From Desulfobulbaceae bacterium UBA2276 (GTDB lineage: Bacteria > Desulfobacterota > Desulfobulbia > Desulfobulbales > Desulfocapsaceae), in NCBI GenBank assembly GCA_002347085.1, contig DDWW01000010.1, forward strand, positions 1 to 8,059: DNA of 8,059 nt, read 5' to 3'. The translations under genes and the position numbers were made by a program. The notes beneath the pieces were generated by a model. It was not told the origin of the DNA. It saw only the letters and a program-made list of their open reading frames with translations, and made no database searches. This document shows positions 1 to 6,711 of this stretch, one piece after another; the first letter of the stretch is position 1; every line of letters starts with the position of its first letter.

Positions 1-123
1 CTTTTTACTCTTTTCAGCTTACGGACTCTTATGCAATGTCCAGAAAACAGCAATCTGTTCTGCTGTTTTCTGGCGTGGCGTCTGACAGGCCACATCTGCC
101 GACGATCATACAAGGGGCTGTTA
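1..123 (-). repeat. Hairpin-rich dispersed repeat, copy 1 (truncated by window edge)
   Basis: Read on the minus strand, this stretch aligns without gaps to 5267-5389. Hand alignment gives 113 of 123 identical bases (about 92%), so the window holds two inverted copies about 5.1 kb apart. It contains a perfect 13-bp inverted repeat, CCAGAAAACAGCA at 40-52 and its complement at 61-73, around an 8-nt loop. Copy 2 continues another 28 bp, so the missing part of copy 1 should lie left of base 1. The outer terminal inverted repeat that is near perfect in copy 2 is degraded here (7 of 10 pairs). No ORF of its own is credible. It resembles a small non-autonomous repeat (REP/MITE class), but the family is not recognised. 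Confidence 0.85.
40..73. repeat. Perfect 13-bp stem hairpin inside repeat copy 1
   Basis: CCAGAAAACAGCA (40-52) and TGCTGTTTTCTGG (61-73) are exact complements around the loop ATCTGTTC. The same stem is conserved base for base in copy 2, while the loop differs by one base. This argues that the stem matters or is recent. No T-tract follows on either strand, so it is not a canonical intrinsic terminator. Confidence 0.8.
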
Positions 124-280
124 CAAAACCACTCTTGCCTACCTAACCGCTTCGCTACCCTTCCTTATGCCGTTCTTGCAAGAGAAGCGGAATAAGTATT
201 TTGTTAAAACGGCGCAATCCCACCCACCACAAAGAGAGATAAAAAACGCCTTTGAGAAATTCACACCCTCCCGACAAACT
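124..280 (+). other. Upstream region of larB, no gene seen
   Basis: This is 157 bases between the repeat and the chosen larB start. The larB reading frame stays open back to 167, but the added residues do not look like LarB and are poor in recognisable signal. There is a 10-bp palindrome TCTTGCAAGA at 174-183. A weak promoter-like pair, TTGCAA (176-181) and TATTTT (197-202) with a 15-bp spacer, is too short-spaced to be called. No convincing Shine-Dalgarno sequence precedes either candidate start. Confidence 0.4.
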
Positions 281-1036
281 ATGAATGAGGATCAACTGAC
301 CCAACTTCTCCACCAGTTGCAGGCCGGACAATGCGGCATCAATGATGCCGTCCAGCAGCTCAAACATCTGCCAGCCGAGACCATTGATGATGCCTGCCTC
401 GATCACCATCGCTGCCTGCGCACCGGCATCCCGGAGGTCATTTACGGGGCCTCCAAAACCTCGGAACAGATCATCACTATTGCTGATGCCCTCCTGCACC
501 AGTCATCCCTGCTCATAGCCACTCGGGTGGATATGGGCAAGGCCGCGGAGGTGCAGCATGCCCTGCCTCAGCTTCACTACCATCCCCAGGCCAGGATGCT
601 GACCGCAAATGTTCACGAGGCCAAAGAGGATGCATGTCGAGGCACCATTCTCATCATCTGTGCCGGGACCTCTGACATCCCAGTGGCTGAAGAGGCTCGA
701 GTCACGGCCACGGCCTTGGGCCACTTCGTGCAAACCCTCTATGATGTAGGCGTGGCTGGCCTGCATCGCCTCCTTTGCCATCAACACCTGCTGCATAGCG
801 CCTCTGTCATTATTGTCGTGGCCGGGATGGAAGGGGCCCTGCCCAGCGTGGTCAGTGGTCTTACGGCGGCTCCCGTTGTTGCGGTGCCTACTTCCGTGGG
901 CTATGGCGCAAGTTTTGGCGGACTTGCCGCCCTGCTGGGCATGCTCAACAGTTGCGCCCCGGGACTGGGGGTGGTCAATATCGATAATGGTTTTGGCGCC
1001 GCCTGCCTGGCAACAGCAATAAACAGAAAAAGATAA
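281..1036 (+). CDS. larB: LarB, nickel-pincer nucleotide cofactor biosynthesis carboxylase
   Basis: LarB carries out the first step of nickel-pincer nucleotide (NPN) synthesis. It carboxylates nicotinic acid adenine dinucleotide and releases AMP, giving pyridinium-3,5-biscarboxylic acid mononucleotide for LarE and LarC. The 251-residue product has the family's usual size. Residues 1-70 carry the N-terminal LarB signature, including LDHHRCLRTGIPEVIYG followed by KTSEQI. Residues 120-245 form the domain related to PurE (AIR carboxylase), with AGTSDIPVAEEA (128-139), AGMEGALPSVVSGL (181-194) and PTSVGYGASFGGLAALLG (203-220). Cys225 in NSCAPGLGVVNIDNGFGA corresponds to the cysteine reported to attack the pyridinium ring. 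The ATG at 281 was chosen over an in-frame start at 167 because LarB proteins begin with a motif like MNEDQL. larC, larE and a LarA-type racemase are not in the window. Codon use resembles the neighbours. Confidence 0.93.
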   Translation: MNEDQLTQLLHQLQAGQCGINDAVQQLKHLPAETIDDACLDHHRCLRTGIPEVIYGASKTSEQIITIADALLHQSSLLIATRVDMGKAAEVQHALPQLHYHPQARMLTANVHEAKEDACRGTILIICAGTSDIPVAEEARVTATALGHFVQTLYDVGVAGLHRLLCHQHLLHSASVIIVVAGMEGALPSVVSGLTAAPVVAVPTSVGYGASFGGLAALLGMLNSCAPGLGVVNIDNGFGAACLATAINRKR

Positions 1037-1070
1037 AAACCGATGGATTGACCACAGTTTGATACAAACA

Positions 1071-1098
1071 TTGCAAGATTCAGGCAGTGCTGTATAAT
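1071..1098 (+). promoter_or_regulatory. Predicted sigma70-type promoter for secDF
   Basis: TTGCAA (1071-1076) and a consensus TATAAT (1093-1098) are separated by 16 bp, about 95 bp upstream of the secDF start. A second TATAAT at 1132-1137 has no good -35 partner. Having its own promoter between larB and secDF suggests the two are not obligately one operon. No larB terminator (GC stem plus T-tract) was seen between 1037 and 1070. Confidence 0.6.
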
Positions 1099-1193
1099 CG
1101 CCGCACGCAGAGTTTTTCATCGTTAAGAAGCTATAATTACTATTTTACACTCATCAGGTATCATTCTTTATCAAAGAAACTTCCGGGACATCA

Positions 1194-3767
1194 ATGAACA
1201 CATCACTCAAACTCAAGATCGGCATGCTCCTGTTTCTCGTCGCCCTCTCCATCGTCACCATTGTTCCCTCTTTTTATTCGGCGACACCGTCGTGGTGGAA
1301 AAAGTACATGGCACCCGAAGGATTACGCCTTGGCCTTGATCTTCAGGGTGGGATGCATCTGGTGCTCAAGGTTGATTTGAAAAAGGCCGCAGAAAACTCT
1401 CTTGAATTGGCGGCGGCTGACCTCAAGGATAGTCTCAAGGAGAAATCGATCACGGCAGTGCGGAGCGACAGTAAGCCCGGAACCATTCTCTTCACCCTGC
1501 CTAACACCGGCGCGGTGGAGACCGTCAAGACCCTGATCAAGGATGATTTCCCCAATATCAATGTACAGGTTGAGGCCAAAGAGGGCTCATTCCCGCGCAT
1601 AACCTTGAATCTGAAGGATTCCGAGATCGACTTCATCAACACCAACGCCGTCAATCAATCGCTGGAGATCATAAGAAACAGGATTGACCAGTTTGGGGTG
1701 GCCGAACCAGTGATTATCCGTCAGGGTACAGACGAGATTGTCGTCCAGCTCCCAGGGGTCAAGGATCCCAAACGGGCCATGAAACTTCTGGGCGACACCG
1801 CCCAGCTTGAATTTAAATTGGTGGCCGACACCGCCGGCATCAATCTCCAGGAGATGATAGATCAGGCCAAAACCAGTGGCCAATGGGCCGAAGGTGACGA
1901 CCGGAAGAAGCTCAACCGTGCCCTGCAAAACCGTCTGCCCGCAGACACCGAGATCTTTTTTGAAAAGGATAAAGACAAACAGACCGGCCAGGAGATTATC
2001 CGCCCCCTGCTGATCGAAAACCAAACTCTGATGACCGGCGACATGGTCAAAAATGCCCAGGTGCGCATCGGCGGCCAGTTCAATGAACCCTATGTCGGCA
2101 TTGACCTCACCGCCCGGGGGGGCAAGGTCTTTGCCAATATCACCGAGAAGAGTGTCAACCGGCGCTTAGCCATTGTCCTCGATAATGTTGTCCGCTCGGC
2201 CCCCTCTATCCGCGAAAAGATCATGGGTGGCTCTGCCCAGATTTCCGGCAGTTTCAGTCATGAAGAAGCGGCTGATCTTGCCATTATCCTGCGCGTTGGT
2301 GCCCTACCGGCACCGGTTGATATTATCCAGAACCTGACCGTCGGTGCCAGCCTGGGCCAGGACTCCATCAACAAGGGGATGACCGCCGGTGCCTTTGGCA
2401 CGCTTCTGGTTGTCACCTTCATGATGATTTATTATCGTCTCTCCGGGGTCATTGCCAATGGGGCCATGGTTCTCAACATCCTTTTTCTCTTTGCCGGACT
2501 TGCCATCCTCAATGCCACCCTGACCATGCCGGGTATTGCCGGTATTGTCCTCTCCATCGGCATGGCCGTGGACTCCAATATCCTGATCTTTGAACGGATG
2601 CGCGAGGAGTATGAGCTGGGAAAATCGGTCCGATCCAGCATAAGTTCAGGCTTTGGCGAGGCGCTCTCTACCATTGTTGACTCCCAGGTGACCACACTGA
2701 TCACCTCCGTGGCCCTCTTCATGTTTGGCACCGGCCCGATCAAGGGCTTTGCCATCACCCTGACCCTCGGTATTCTTTTCAACCTGTTCACTACCCTGTA
2801 CTGCTCCCGTTTCATGTTTGACACCCTGCTCTCTTTCAAGCTCCTGAAGAAACTCAATTTCCGCCAAATTATCAAAAAGCCCAATCTCGATTACATGAAG
2901 CTGCGCCACATCACCTATGCCATTTCCGCAGTCCTGGTTGGCATCGGCCTCATCGCCTCCGTCCAGATTGTCAGGGGCAAGGCCAATATGGGAGTTGATT
3001 TTTCCGGCGGCACCCTGTTGCAGTATAAGGCGAGCCAGACCTTTACCATGGACGAGATGCGTCAGGCCTTTGACAAACACAAGATGGAAGGACTGGATCT
3101 GCAGGAGGTGGAAAACGAACACAGCCTGATTGTCAAGATCAAGAAATCTGAAGAGATTATTGGCAACCTCAGCGAGCAGATCAGCTCCATCCTGACCACC
3201 GAGTTTACCGACAAGCATTTCACCCTGGAAAGCCAATCCGAGATCGGTTCCTCCGTCAGTTCTGTCCTGCGGAACAAGGCAGCTATGGCCATCCTGATCT
3301 CCCTGGTCGGCGTTATTATCTATCTGGCCCTGCGCTTTGATATCCGCTTTGGAGTAGCGGCCGCCGTTGCCACGCTCCATGATATCTTTATCATTCTGGG
3401 ACTGTGCTGGATGCTTGATATGGAAATGACCCTGATGATTGTTACAGCCCTGCTCACCCTCGGCGGCTATTCCCTGAACGATACGGTTATCATCTTTGAC
3501 CGTATCCGGGAAAATATGGCCAAGGACAAATCCCACAGCCTCATCAGCCAGATCAACGACAGCATCAATCAGGTTGTGGGAAGGACCATCGCCACAGGCC
3601 TCACCGTCTGTATGACCTTATTTTCTCTCTTACTCTGGGGCGGATCCGTTATCCATGACTTTGCCTTTGTCCTTTTATTCGGCGTCATCATCGGCACCTT
3701 CTCCTCGACGTTCGTGGCCAGCCCCGTGCTGTTGCTCTGGCCTGAAAAAAAGGACCAACAGCAATGA
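1194..3767 (+). CDS. secDF: SecDF fusion: protein-export membrane protein SecD/SecF
   Basis: This is the accessory motor of the Sec translocon. It uses the proton gradient to pull secreted proteins to the outer face of the inner membrane. The 857-residue chain joins SecD (about 1-555) to SecF (about 565-850). The SecD part has a first membrane span at about 9-29, the motif GLDLQGG (47-53), a large periplasmic domain, and a C-terminal bundle with VGASLGQDSI and MAVDSNILIFERMREE. Asp460 in that motif corresponds to the conserved proton-path aspartate. The SecF part begins with its own span, then MGVDFSGGT (599-607) and GYSLNDTVIIFDRIREN, where Asp763 is the matching aspartate. Many Gram-negative bacteria encode SecD and SecF separately. 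Here no stop or start separates them. A weak Shine-Dalgarno (CGGGA, 1184-1188) precedes ATG 1194. The usual yajC/tgt neighbours are absent. The stop overlaps the next gene's ATG. Confidence 0.97.
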   Translation: MNTSLKLKIGMLLFLVALSIVTIVPSFYSATPSWWKKYMAPEGLRLGLDLQGGMHLVLKVDLKKAAENSLELAAADLKDSLKEKSITAVRSDSKPGTILFTLPNTGAVETVKTLIKDDFPNINVQVEAKEGSFPRITLNLKDSEIDFINTNAVNQSLEIIRNRIDQFGVAEPVIIRQGTDEIVVQLPGVKDPKRAMKLLGDTAQLEFKLVADTAGINLQEMIDQAKTSGQWAEGDDRKKLNRALQNRLPADTEIFFEKDKDKQTGQEIIRPLLIENQTLMTGDMVKNAQVRIGGQFNEPYVGIDLTARGGKVFANITEKSVNRRLAIVLDNVVRSAPSIREKIMGGSAQISGSFSHEEAADLAIILRVGALPAPVDIIQNLTVGASLGQDSINKGMTAGAFGTLLVVTFMMIYYRLSGVIANGAMVLNILFLFAGLAILNATLTMPGIAGIVLSIGMAVDSNILIFERMREEYELGKSVRSSISSGFGEALSTIVDSQVTTLITSVALFMFGTGPIKGFAITLTLGILFNLFTTLYCSRFMFDTLLSFKLLKKLNFRQIIKKPNLDYMKLRHITYAISAVLVGIGLIASVQIVRGKANMGVDFSGGTLLQYKASQTFTMDEMRQAFDKHKMEGLDLQEVENEHSLIVKIKKSEEIIGNLSEQISSILTTEFTDKHFTLESQSEIGSSVSSVLRNKAAMAILISLVGVIIYLALRFDIRFGVAAAVATLHDIFIILGLCWMLDMEMTLMIVTALLTLGGYSLNDTVIIFDRIRENMAKDKSHSLISQINDSINQVVGRTIATGLTVCMTLFSLLLWGGSVIHDFAFVLLFGVIIGTFSSTFVASPVLLLWPEKKDQQQ
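3749..3754 (+). promoter_or_regulatory. Shine-Dalgarno of the YkgJ-like gene inside the secDF end
   Basis: AAAGGA lies nine bases before ATG 3764, within the last codons of secDF. Together with the ATGA overlap (3764-3767) it indicates translational coupling of the two genes. Confidence 0.6.
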
Positions 3768-4510
3768 GCCAGAGGCAGTTCCCCAAAAATGTCAAAAGGA
3801 TAGAGCCAGATGAATCATTCTGCTTTGCCTGCCACCCCGCTGTTTCCTGTTTTACCGACTGCTGCCGCCAGCTGGAACTGGCCCTGACGCCCTACGATGT
3901 CCTGCGCCTGAAGAAAGCCTGCGGCCTGCGCTCGGAGGAATTTCTCGACCGTTATGTGATTATTGAGCAGGAAGACCACGAGACCTTCCCCCGTTTTTAT
4001 CTCACCATGGTCGATGATGGCAGGGAAAGCTGTGTCTTTGTCGCAAAGACAGGCTGCACCGTCTATGAGGATCGCCCCGCAGCCTGCCGGGCCTACCCCT
4101 TAGGCCGGGCCGCCATCCGGCAGCCTGATGACTCCATGGAGGAGTTTTTCGTCATTCTCCAGGAAAGCCACTGTTGCGGATTCCAGGAACAGCAGGAACA
4201 GAATCCCGCCGGCTATAGCAGTGATCAGGGACTTGCCAGCTACAACCGCTTGAACGATGCCATGGCGACCATCCTCCAACACGACCAGATCCGACAGGGA
4301 AGGAAATTTTCAGCAGACCAGGTTGATCGGTTTATCCAGGCCCTCTATAACCTTGATCAATTTCGGACTTTGTTGCTCGCAGGAGAGATTCCCGAGGCTA
4401 CACCATTCGACGAGCCAACCAGACTCCGCCTGGAAGATGATGAGGAACTGCTGCTCTACGCCATTAACTGGCTGCAAGCGATACTCTTTGAGGCCAAGAT
4501 TTCGTCATAA
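3764..4510 (+). CDS. YkgJ-family cysteine-cluster protein (putative Zn/Fe chelator)
   Basis: The 248-residue soluble protein belongs to the YkgJ/UPF0153 (CxxCxxCC) family, proposed to bind zinc or iron-sulfur; biochemical function is unsettled. Visible metal-ligand candidates are Cys20 and Cys23 (CFAC), Cys29, the pair Cys33-Cys34, Cys90, Cys98 and Cys108. The hallmark GCTVYEDRPAACRAYPLGR spans 97-115. Another Cys pair follows at 137-138. The C-terminal 100 residues are helical, acidic and less conserved in style. There is no signal peptide or membrane span, so it should be cytoplasmic. The ATG overlaps the secDF stop (ATGA) and has a Shine-Dalgarno, which fixes the start. Coupling to secDF suggests co-expression with the export machinery, but a role in export is only inferred. 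Confidence 0.88.
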   Translation: MSQRQFPKNVKRIEPDESFCFACHPAVSCFTDCCRQLELALTPYDVLRLKKACGLRSEEFLDRYVIIEQEDHETFPRFYLTMVDDGRESCVFVAKTGCTVYEDRPAACRAYPLGRAAIRQPDDSMEEFFVILQESHCCGFQEQQEQNPAGYSSDQGLASYNRLNDAMATILQHDQIRQGRKFSADQVDRFIQALYNLDQFRTLLLAGEIPEATPFDEPTRLRLEDDEELLLYAINWLQAILFEAKISS

Positions 4511-4549
4511 ATTTTCGTGGATAAGCCCAGATTTTTCGTCTTGAAATCT

Positions 4550-4566
4550 ATCTGTGTACATCTGTG
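4550..4566 (+). repeat. Tandem ATCTGTG motif in the intergenic gap
   Basis: ATCTGTG occurs at 4550-4556 and again at 4560-4566, a 10-bp period, in the 89-bp gap (4511-4599) between the YkgJ-like gene and the HAD gene. Nearby are ATTTTCGTGG (4511-4520) and ATTTTTCGT (4531-4539), which look like related degenerate units. From memory, tracts of this TTCGTG/ATCTGTGG type are scattered between genes of many unrelated bacteria. That comparison was not checked. No promoter or terminator is evident here. Confidence 0.5.
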
Positions 4567-4599
4567 GCTCCACTGTTTTTCAAGTAGCACTCACCAACC

Positions 4600-5229
4600 A
4601 TGCTCAAACTCATCATCTTCGACTGTGACGGGGTCATGTTTGACTCCAAATTCGCTAACCGCGAATATTACAATCAACTCCTCGCCCATTTCCATCGACC
4701 GGAAATGAATGCGGACGAGCTTGAATACGTCCATATCCACAATGTACTGAACTCCATCCAATACATCTTCCGCCATTATCCCGAGCAAGATCTGGCCGAG
4801 GTGAACGCCTATCGTCTGGCCCTTGATTATACGCCCTTTCTCAGCCACATGCGGATAGAGGCAGACCTGGTAGAATTTCTTGAGACAACAAGGCCCCACT
4901 ACCAACTGGCCATCTCCACCAACCGCACCAACACCATGATCCCCATCCTGGAGATGTTTCAACTTCAGGAGTACTTTGTCAAGGTCATGACTGCTGAAAA
5001 CGCCCGCCGCCCCAAGCCTGCCCCGGATGCCTTACTGGAGATCCTTGATTATTGTGGGTGCCGGACCGATGAAGCCATTTACATCGGCGACTCCATCATT
5101 GATCGGGAACATACCGCCAATTGTGGAATGCGGCTGATTGGTTTCAAGAACCCGGCCCTGCCCGCCGAATATCACGCAACCAGTTTCATGGAGATCCTGC
5201 AACTCCCCCCTTTCCTTACCCTTCACTAA
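4600..5229 (+). CDS. HAD-superfamily hydrolase, phosphoglycolate phosphatase-like
   Basis: The 209-residue cytoplasmic phosphatase has all four HAD motifs. Motif I is IIFDCDGVMFDS with nucleophile Asp8 and acid/base Asp10. Motif II is Ser106/Thr107 in LAISTNRTN. Motif III is Lys139 in RRPKPAPDALLEIL. Motif IV is YIGDSIIDRE with Asp164 and Asp168. A helical cap inserted between motif I and II (about 17-85) places it in subfamily I, close to the Gph/PGP-like group. The substrate cannot be told from sequence; phosphoglycolate, a nucleotide or a sugar phosphate are all possible. TAG at 4585-4587 closes the frame upstream, so ATG 4600 is the only ATG start. No Shine-Dalgarno is visible. It may be the last gene of the secDF transcript, 89 bp downstream of its neighbour, and it faces the next gene tail to tail. 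Confidence 0.88.
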   Translation: MLKLIIFDCDGVMFDSKFANREYYNQLLAHFHRPEMNADELEYVHIHNVLNSIQYIFRHYPEQDLAEVNAYRLALDYTPFLSHMRIEADLVEFLETTRPHYQLAISTNRTNTMIPILEMFQLQEYFVKVMTAENARRPKPAPDALLEILDYCGCRTDEAIYIGDSIIDREHTANCGMRLIGFKNPALPAEYHATSFMEILQLPPFLTLH

Positions 5230-5316
5230 TCCCGGCCCAACATCGCAATAACAGAACAGGGCGCGATAACGGCCTCTTGTATGATCGTCGGCAGATGTAA
5301 CCTGCCAGACGCCACG

Positions 5317-5350
5317 CCAGAAAACAGCAGAACGGATTGCTGTTTTCTGG
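5317..5350. repeat. Perfect 13-bp stem hairpin inside repeat copy 2
   Basis: CCAGAAAACAGCA (5317-5329) and TGCTGTTTTCTGG (5338-5350) pair exactly around GAACGGAT. With one bulged A the stem could extend by ACG/CGT on the outside, an extension broken in copy 1. Confidence 0.8.
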
Positions 5351-5360
5351 ACGTTTCATA

Positions 5361-5417
5361 AGAGGCCGTAAGCTGAAAAGAGCAAAAAGAGCCTTGCTCT
5401 TTTCAGCAACGGCCTCT
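5361..5417. repeat. Long interrupted hairpin at the convergent gene junction
   Basis: AGAGGCCGT (5361-5369) plus GCTGAAAAGAGC (5372-5383) pair exactly with GCTCTTTTCAGC (5396-5407) plus ACGGCCTCT (5409-5417). This gives 21 base pairs with an AA/A internal loop and a 12-nt terminal loop. It lies directly behind the minus-strand stop, so it could stop or protect convergent transcripts. Neither strand has the T-tract of an intrinsic terminator after it. Confidence 0.75.
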
Positions 5418-6501
5418 AATCATCATGAGCATGGCCCTCATGTTTTTCTTCCAGCGCATCGTCCACCCTTTTGATCCCCTCCATGAGCAGTTTCATAAAA
5501 TCACCAACCTCTGCCGCCTTCATCTCCTGCGGCGAAAGCCCGATAGTAAATCTGTAGGTTCCTTCATGCTCGCCCAGCATGGCAAAGATCGCCTCATCGT
5601 TTTCCTGTCCACGATAGTGGGCATTGATAATACACCCCTCCCTGAATGAAATCTTTCCCGGCCCGCGAGGGAGCTCCAGGGCCAGCACCCCGGTTTTGCT
5701 GTTCATATGAAAGACCTGAAACAATTCGGCAGGCGCCATATCCTGCAACCGACCCTGCATGCAGGCCGCAAAATCCTCGGTTCTGGCCCTGTTCACCCGT
5801 GTCAGACGTTTGGCCAATAAACGAGCCATAAACATCTGGAGTGCTGGCAGCTTATCAAGCAGAAAATTAAAATCCTCACTGGAAACCGCCAACACCTCGG
5901 TATCACACAAGGCTCGAACAGAGGCCCCCGCCACATCACCTCCCAGATAACTCATCTCCCCACAGATCTCGCCGGCCCCCAGGGTAGTAATCACCACTGG
6001 CCCATCAATCACCAGCATTTGTCCCAAGATGATAAGATACAGATATGAATTGAGCTCTCCCTTATGGATCAGCACCGCTCCCTCACGCACAAGCTTCTGT
6101 TGGCACCGGCTGATAAATTGAGACAGTTCTTCTTCAGGGATGGCCTGAATCACAGGGAACGAGCGAATCTTCTGCAACAGTTCCAGCTCCTTGGCCCCCA
6201 GTACAGCAGGCACCTCGACCATCTCGGTGACCAAGCTGTCAGGGGCGGAAATCGGAATAAATTTAATCAGGCCCGTACACCCGCTACAATTGAAGAGCGG
6301 CCTTTCAGCGATCAGCTCTTCTGAGCTGACCGCCAGCAGTTTGAACAATAACTGGGTCATCTCCCGAACCAGGATCAGGCAAGTCGCCTTATTCCCGGGA
6401 CAGGAAAGTGATTTATCCGACAATACCAACCGGTCACCCACCTTATAAAATGGGCAACGGTTCCCTTCAATAATCTCAAAATCAATCTGGAAGGATTTCA
6501 T
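5416..6501 (-). CDS. Cyclic-nucleotide-binding-fold protein with DUF4388 (PATAN) domain
   Basis: The 361-residue protein has three parts. Residues 1-85 are a cysteine-bearing N-terminal domain with CPFYKVGDRLVLS, Cys34, CLILVREMTQ and NCSGC (72-75 region), resembling the small TIGR04076-type domain. Residues about 110-235 form a CRP-like cNMP-binding beta-roll, with GELNSYLYLIILGQ, GAGEICGEMSYLGG and ASVRAL. The arginine that binds the cyclic phosphate in CRP (RSAWVRA) is replaced by AGASVRA here, so cAMP binding is doubtful. Residues about 245-345 are a DUF4388/PATAN domain, with MQGRLQDMAPAELFQVF, KTGVLAL and ISFREGCIINAHYRG. There is no helix-turn-helix, so it is not a classical transcription factor. 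The tail is rich in Glu, His and Asp. ATG 6501 is preferred to an in-frame TTG at 6534, which sits within a direct repeat and lacks a ribosome site. A two-component or motility-type signalling role is inferred. Confidence 0.85.
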   Translation of the reverse strand: MKSFQIDFEIIEGNRCPFYKVGDRLVLSDKSLSCPGNKATCLILVREMTQLLFKLLAVSSEELIAERPLFNCSGCTGLIKFIPISAPDSLVTEMVEVPAVLGAKELELLQKIRSFPVIQAIPEEELSQFISRCQQKLVREGAVLIHKGELNSYLYLIILGQMLVIDGPVVITTLGAGEICGEMSYLGGDVAGASVRALCDTEVLAVSSEDFNFLLDKLPALQMFMARLLAKRLTRVNRARTEDFAACMQGRLQDMAPAELFQVFHMNSKTGVLALELPRGPGKISFREGCIINAHYRGQENDEAIFAMLGEHEGTYRFTIGLSPQEMKAAEVGDFMKLLMEGIKRVDDALEEKHEGHAHDD

Positions 6502-6517
6502 ACTTATTTCAGACCTG

Positions 6518-6536
6518 TTGCAAACCCATTGCAAAC
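6518..6536. repeat. TTGCAAAC direct repeat, 11-bp period
   Basis: TTGCAAAC occurs at 6518-6525 and 6529-6536, one helical turn apart, just upstream of the ATG at 6501 on the minus strand. Each unit contains the self-complementary TTGCAA, so the pair could be a two-site operator. It would lie in the untranslated leader of the cNMP/DUF4388 gene. Confidence 0.4.
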
Positions 6537-6682
6537 TTGTAGAGGAATTAAATGAAAGATTTTAATGTGCGGCTTTAAAAGAGCGAGAAATCAGAACATT
6601 CCGGCCATTTTCACTAATAAAAAATTTCCACTTCTGCGCAAAACCTGATACATTCATATCAAGTTTTTTCAATTGTCAGACA

Positions 6683-6711
6683 TTGTCAAAAATCATCCGA
6701 AAACATATCAA
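6683..6711 (+). promoter_or_regulatory. Candidate promoter for the E2-like gene
   Basis: TTGTCA (6683-6688, five of six to consensus) and TATCAA (6706-6711, four of six) are spaced by 17 bp, giving a leader of about 70 bases before ATG 6789. The -35 hexamer is part of a tandem ATTGTCA pair and the -10 is part of a CATATCAA repeat, so a regulator could compete here. Confidence 0.4.

Larger units (their letters stand above)
5267..5417 (+). repeat. Hairpin-rich dispersed repeat, copy 2 (apparently complete)
   Basis: The first 123 bases match the reverse complement of 1-123 at about 92% with no gaps. The element has nested symmetry. ACGGCCTCTT-GT-ATG at 5269-5283 is inverted as CAT-AAGAGGCCGT at 5357-5369, bounding a 101-bp core. 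Inside lie a GGCAG/CTGCC stem (5290-5294 and 5302-5306) and a perfect 13-bp stem (5317-5350). A further strong hairpin at 5361-5417 reuses the right terminal arm. It occupies the gap between the convergent HAD and cNMP/DUF4388 genes, and its last two bases overlap the minus-strand stop codon. No protein is encoded. It is probably a small mobile or REP-like element whose family is not recognised. Confidence 0.85.

Noticed and set aside
167..280. N-terminal extension of LarB from an upstream in-frame ATG at 167
   Set aside because: The 38 extra residues do not resemble LarB, and the product from ATG 281 starts and measures like the family.
503..1120. Minus-strand ORF antisense to larB
   Set aside because: LarB is unambiguous on the plus strand; the antisense product has no recognisable features.
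2646..3536. Long minus-strand ORF (296 codons) inside secDF
   Set aside because: It is antisense to a clear SecDF reading, its composition (rich in Gly, Asp, Gln, His) is that of a codon shadow, and it has no recognisable domain.
1..5417. Composite transposon or integron bounded by the two inverted repeats
   Set aside because: The enclosed genes are housekeeping (larB, secDF, ykgJ-like, HAD), no transposase or integrase is present, and the repeats are about 8% diverged with no target duplication visible.
5267..5417. Canonical rho-independent terminator
   Set aside because: Strong stems exist, but no run of T follows on either strand.
6502..6534. TTG start for the minus-strand cNMP/DUF4388 gene
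   Set aside because: It adds 11 residues with no ribosome site, and the TTG is part of a TTGCAAAC direct repeat; ATG 6501 is simpler.
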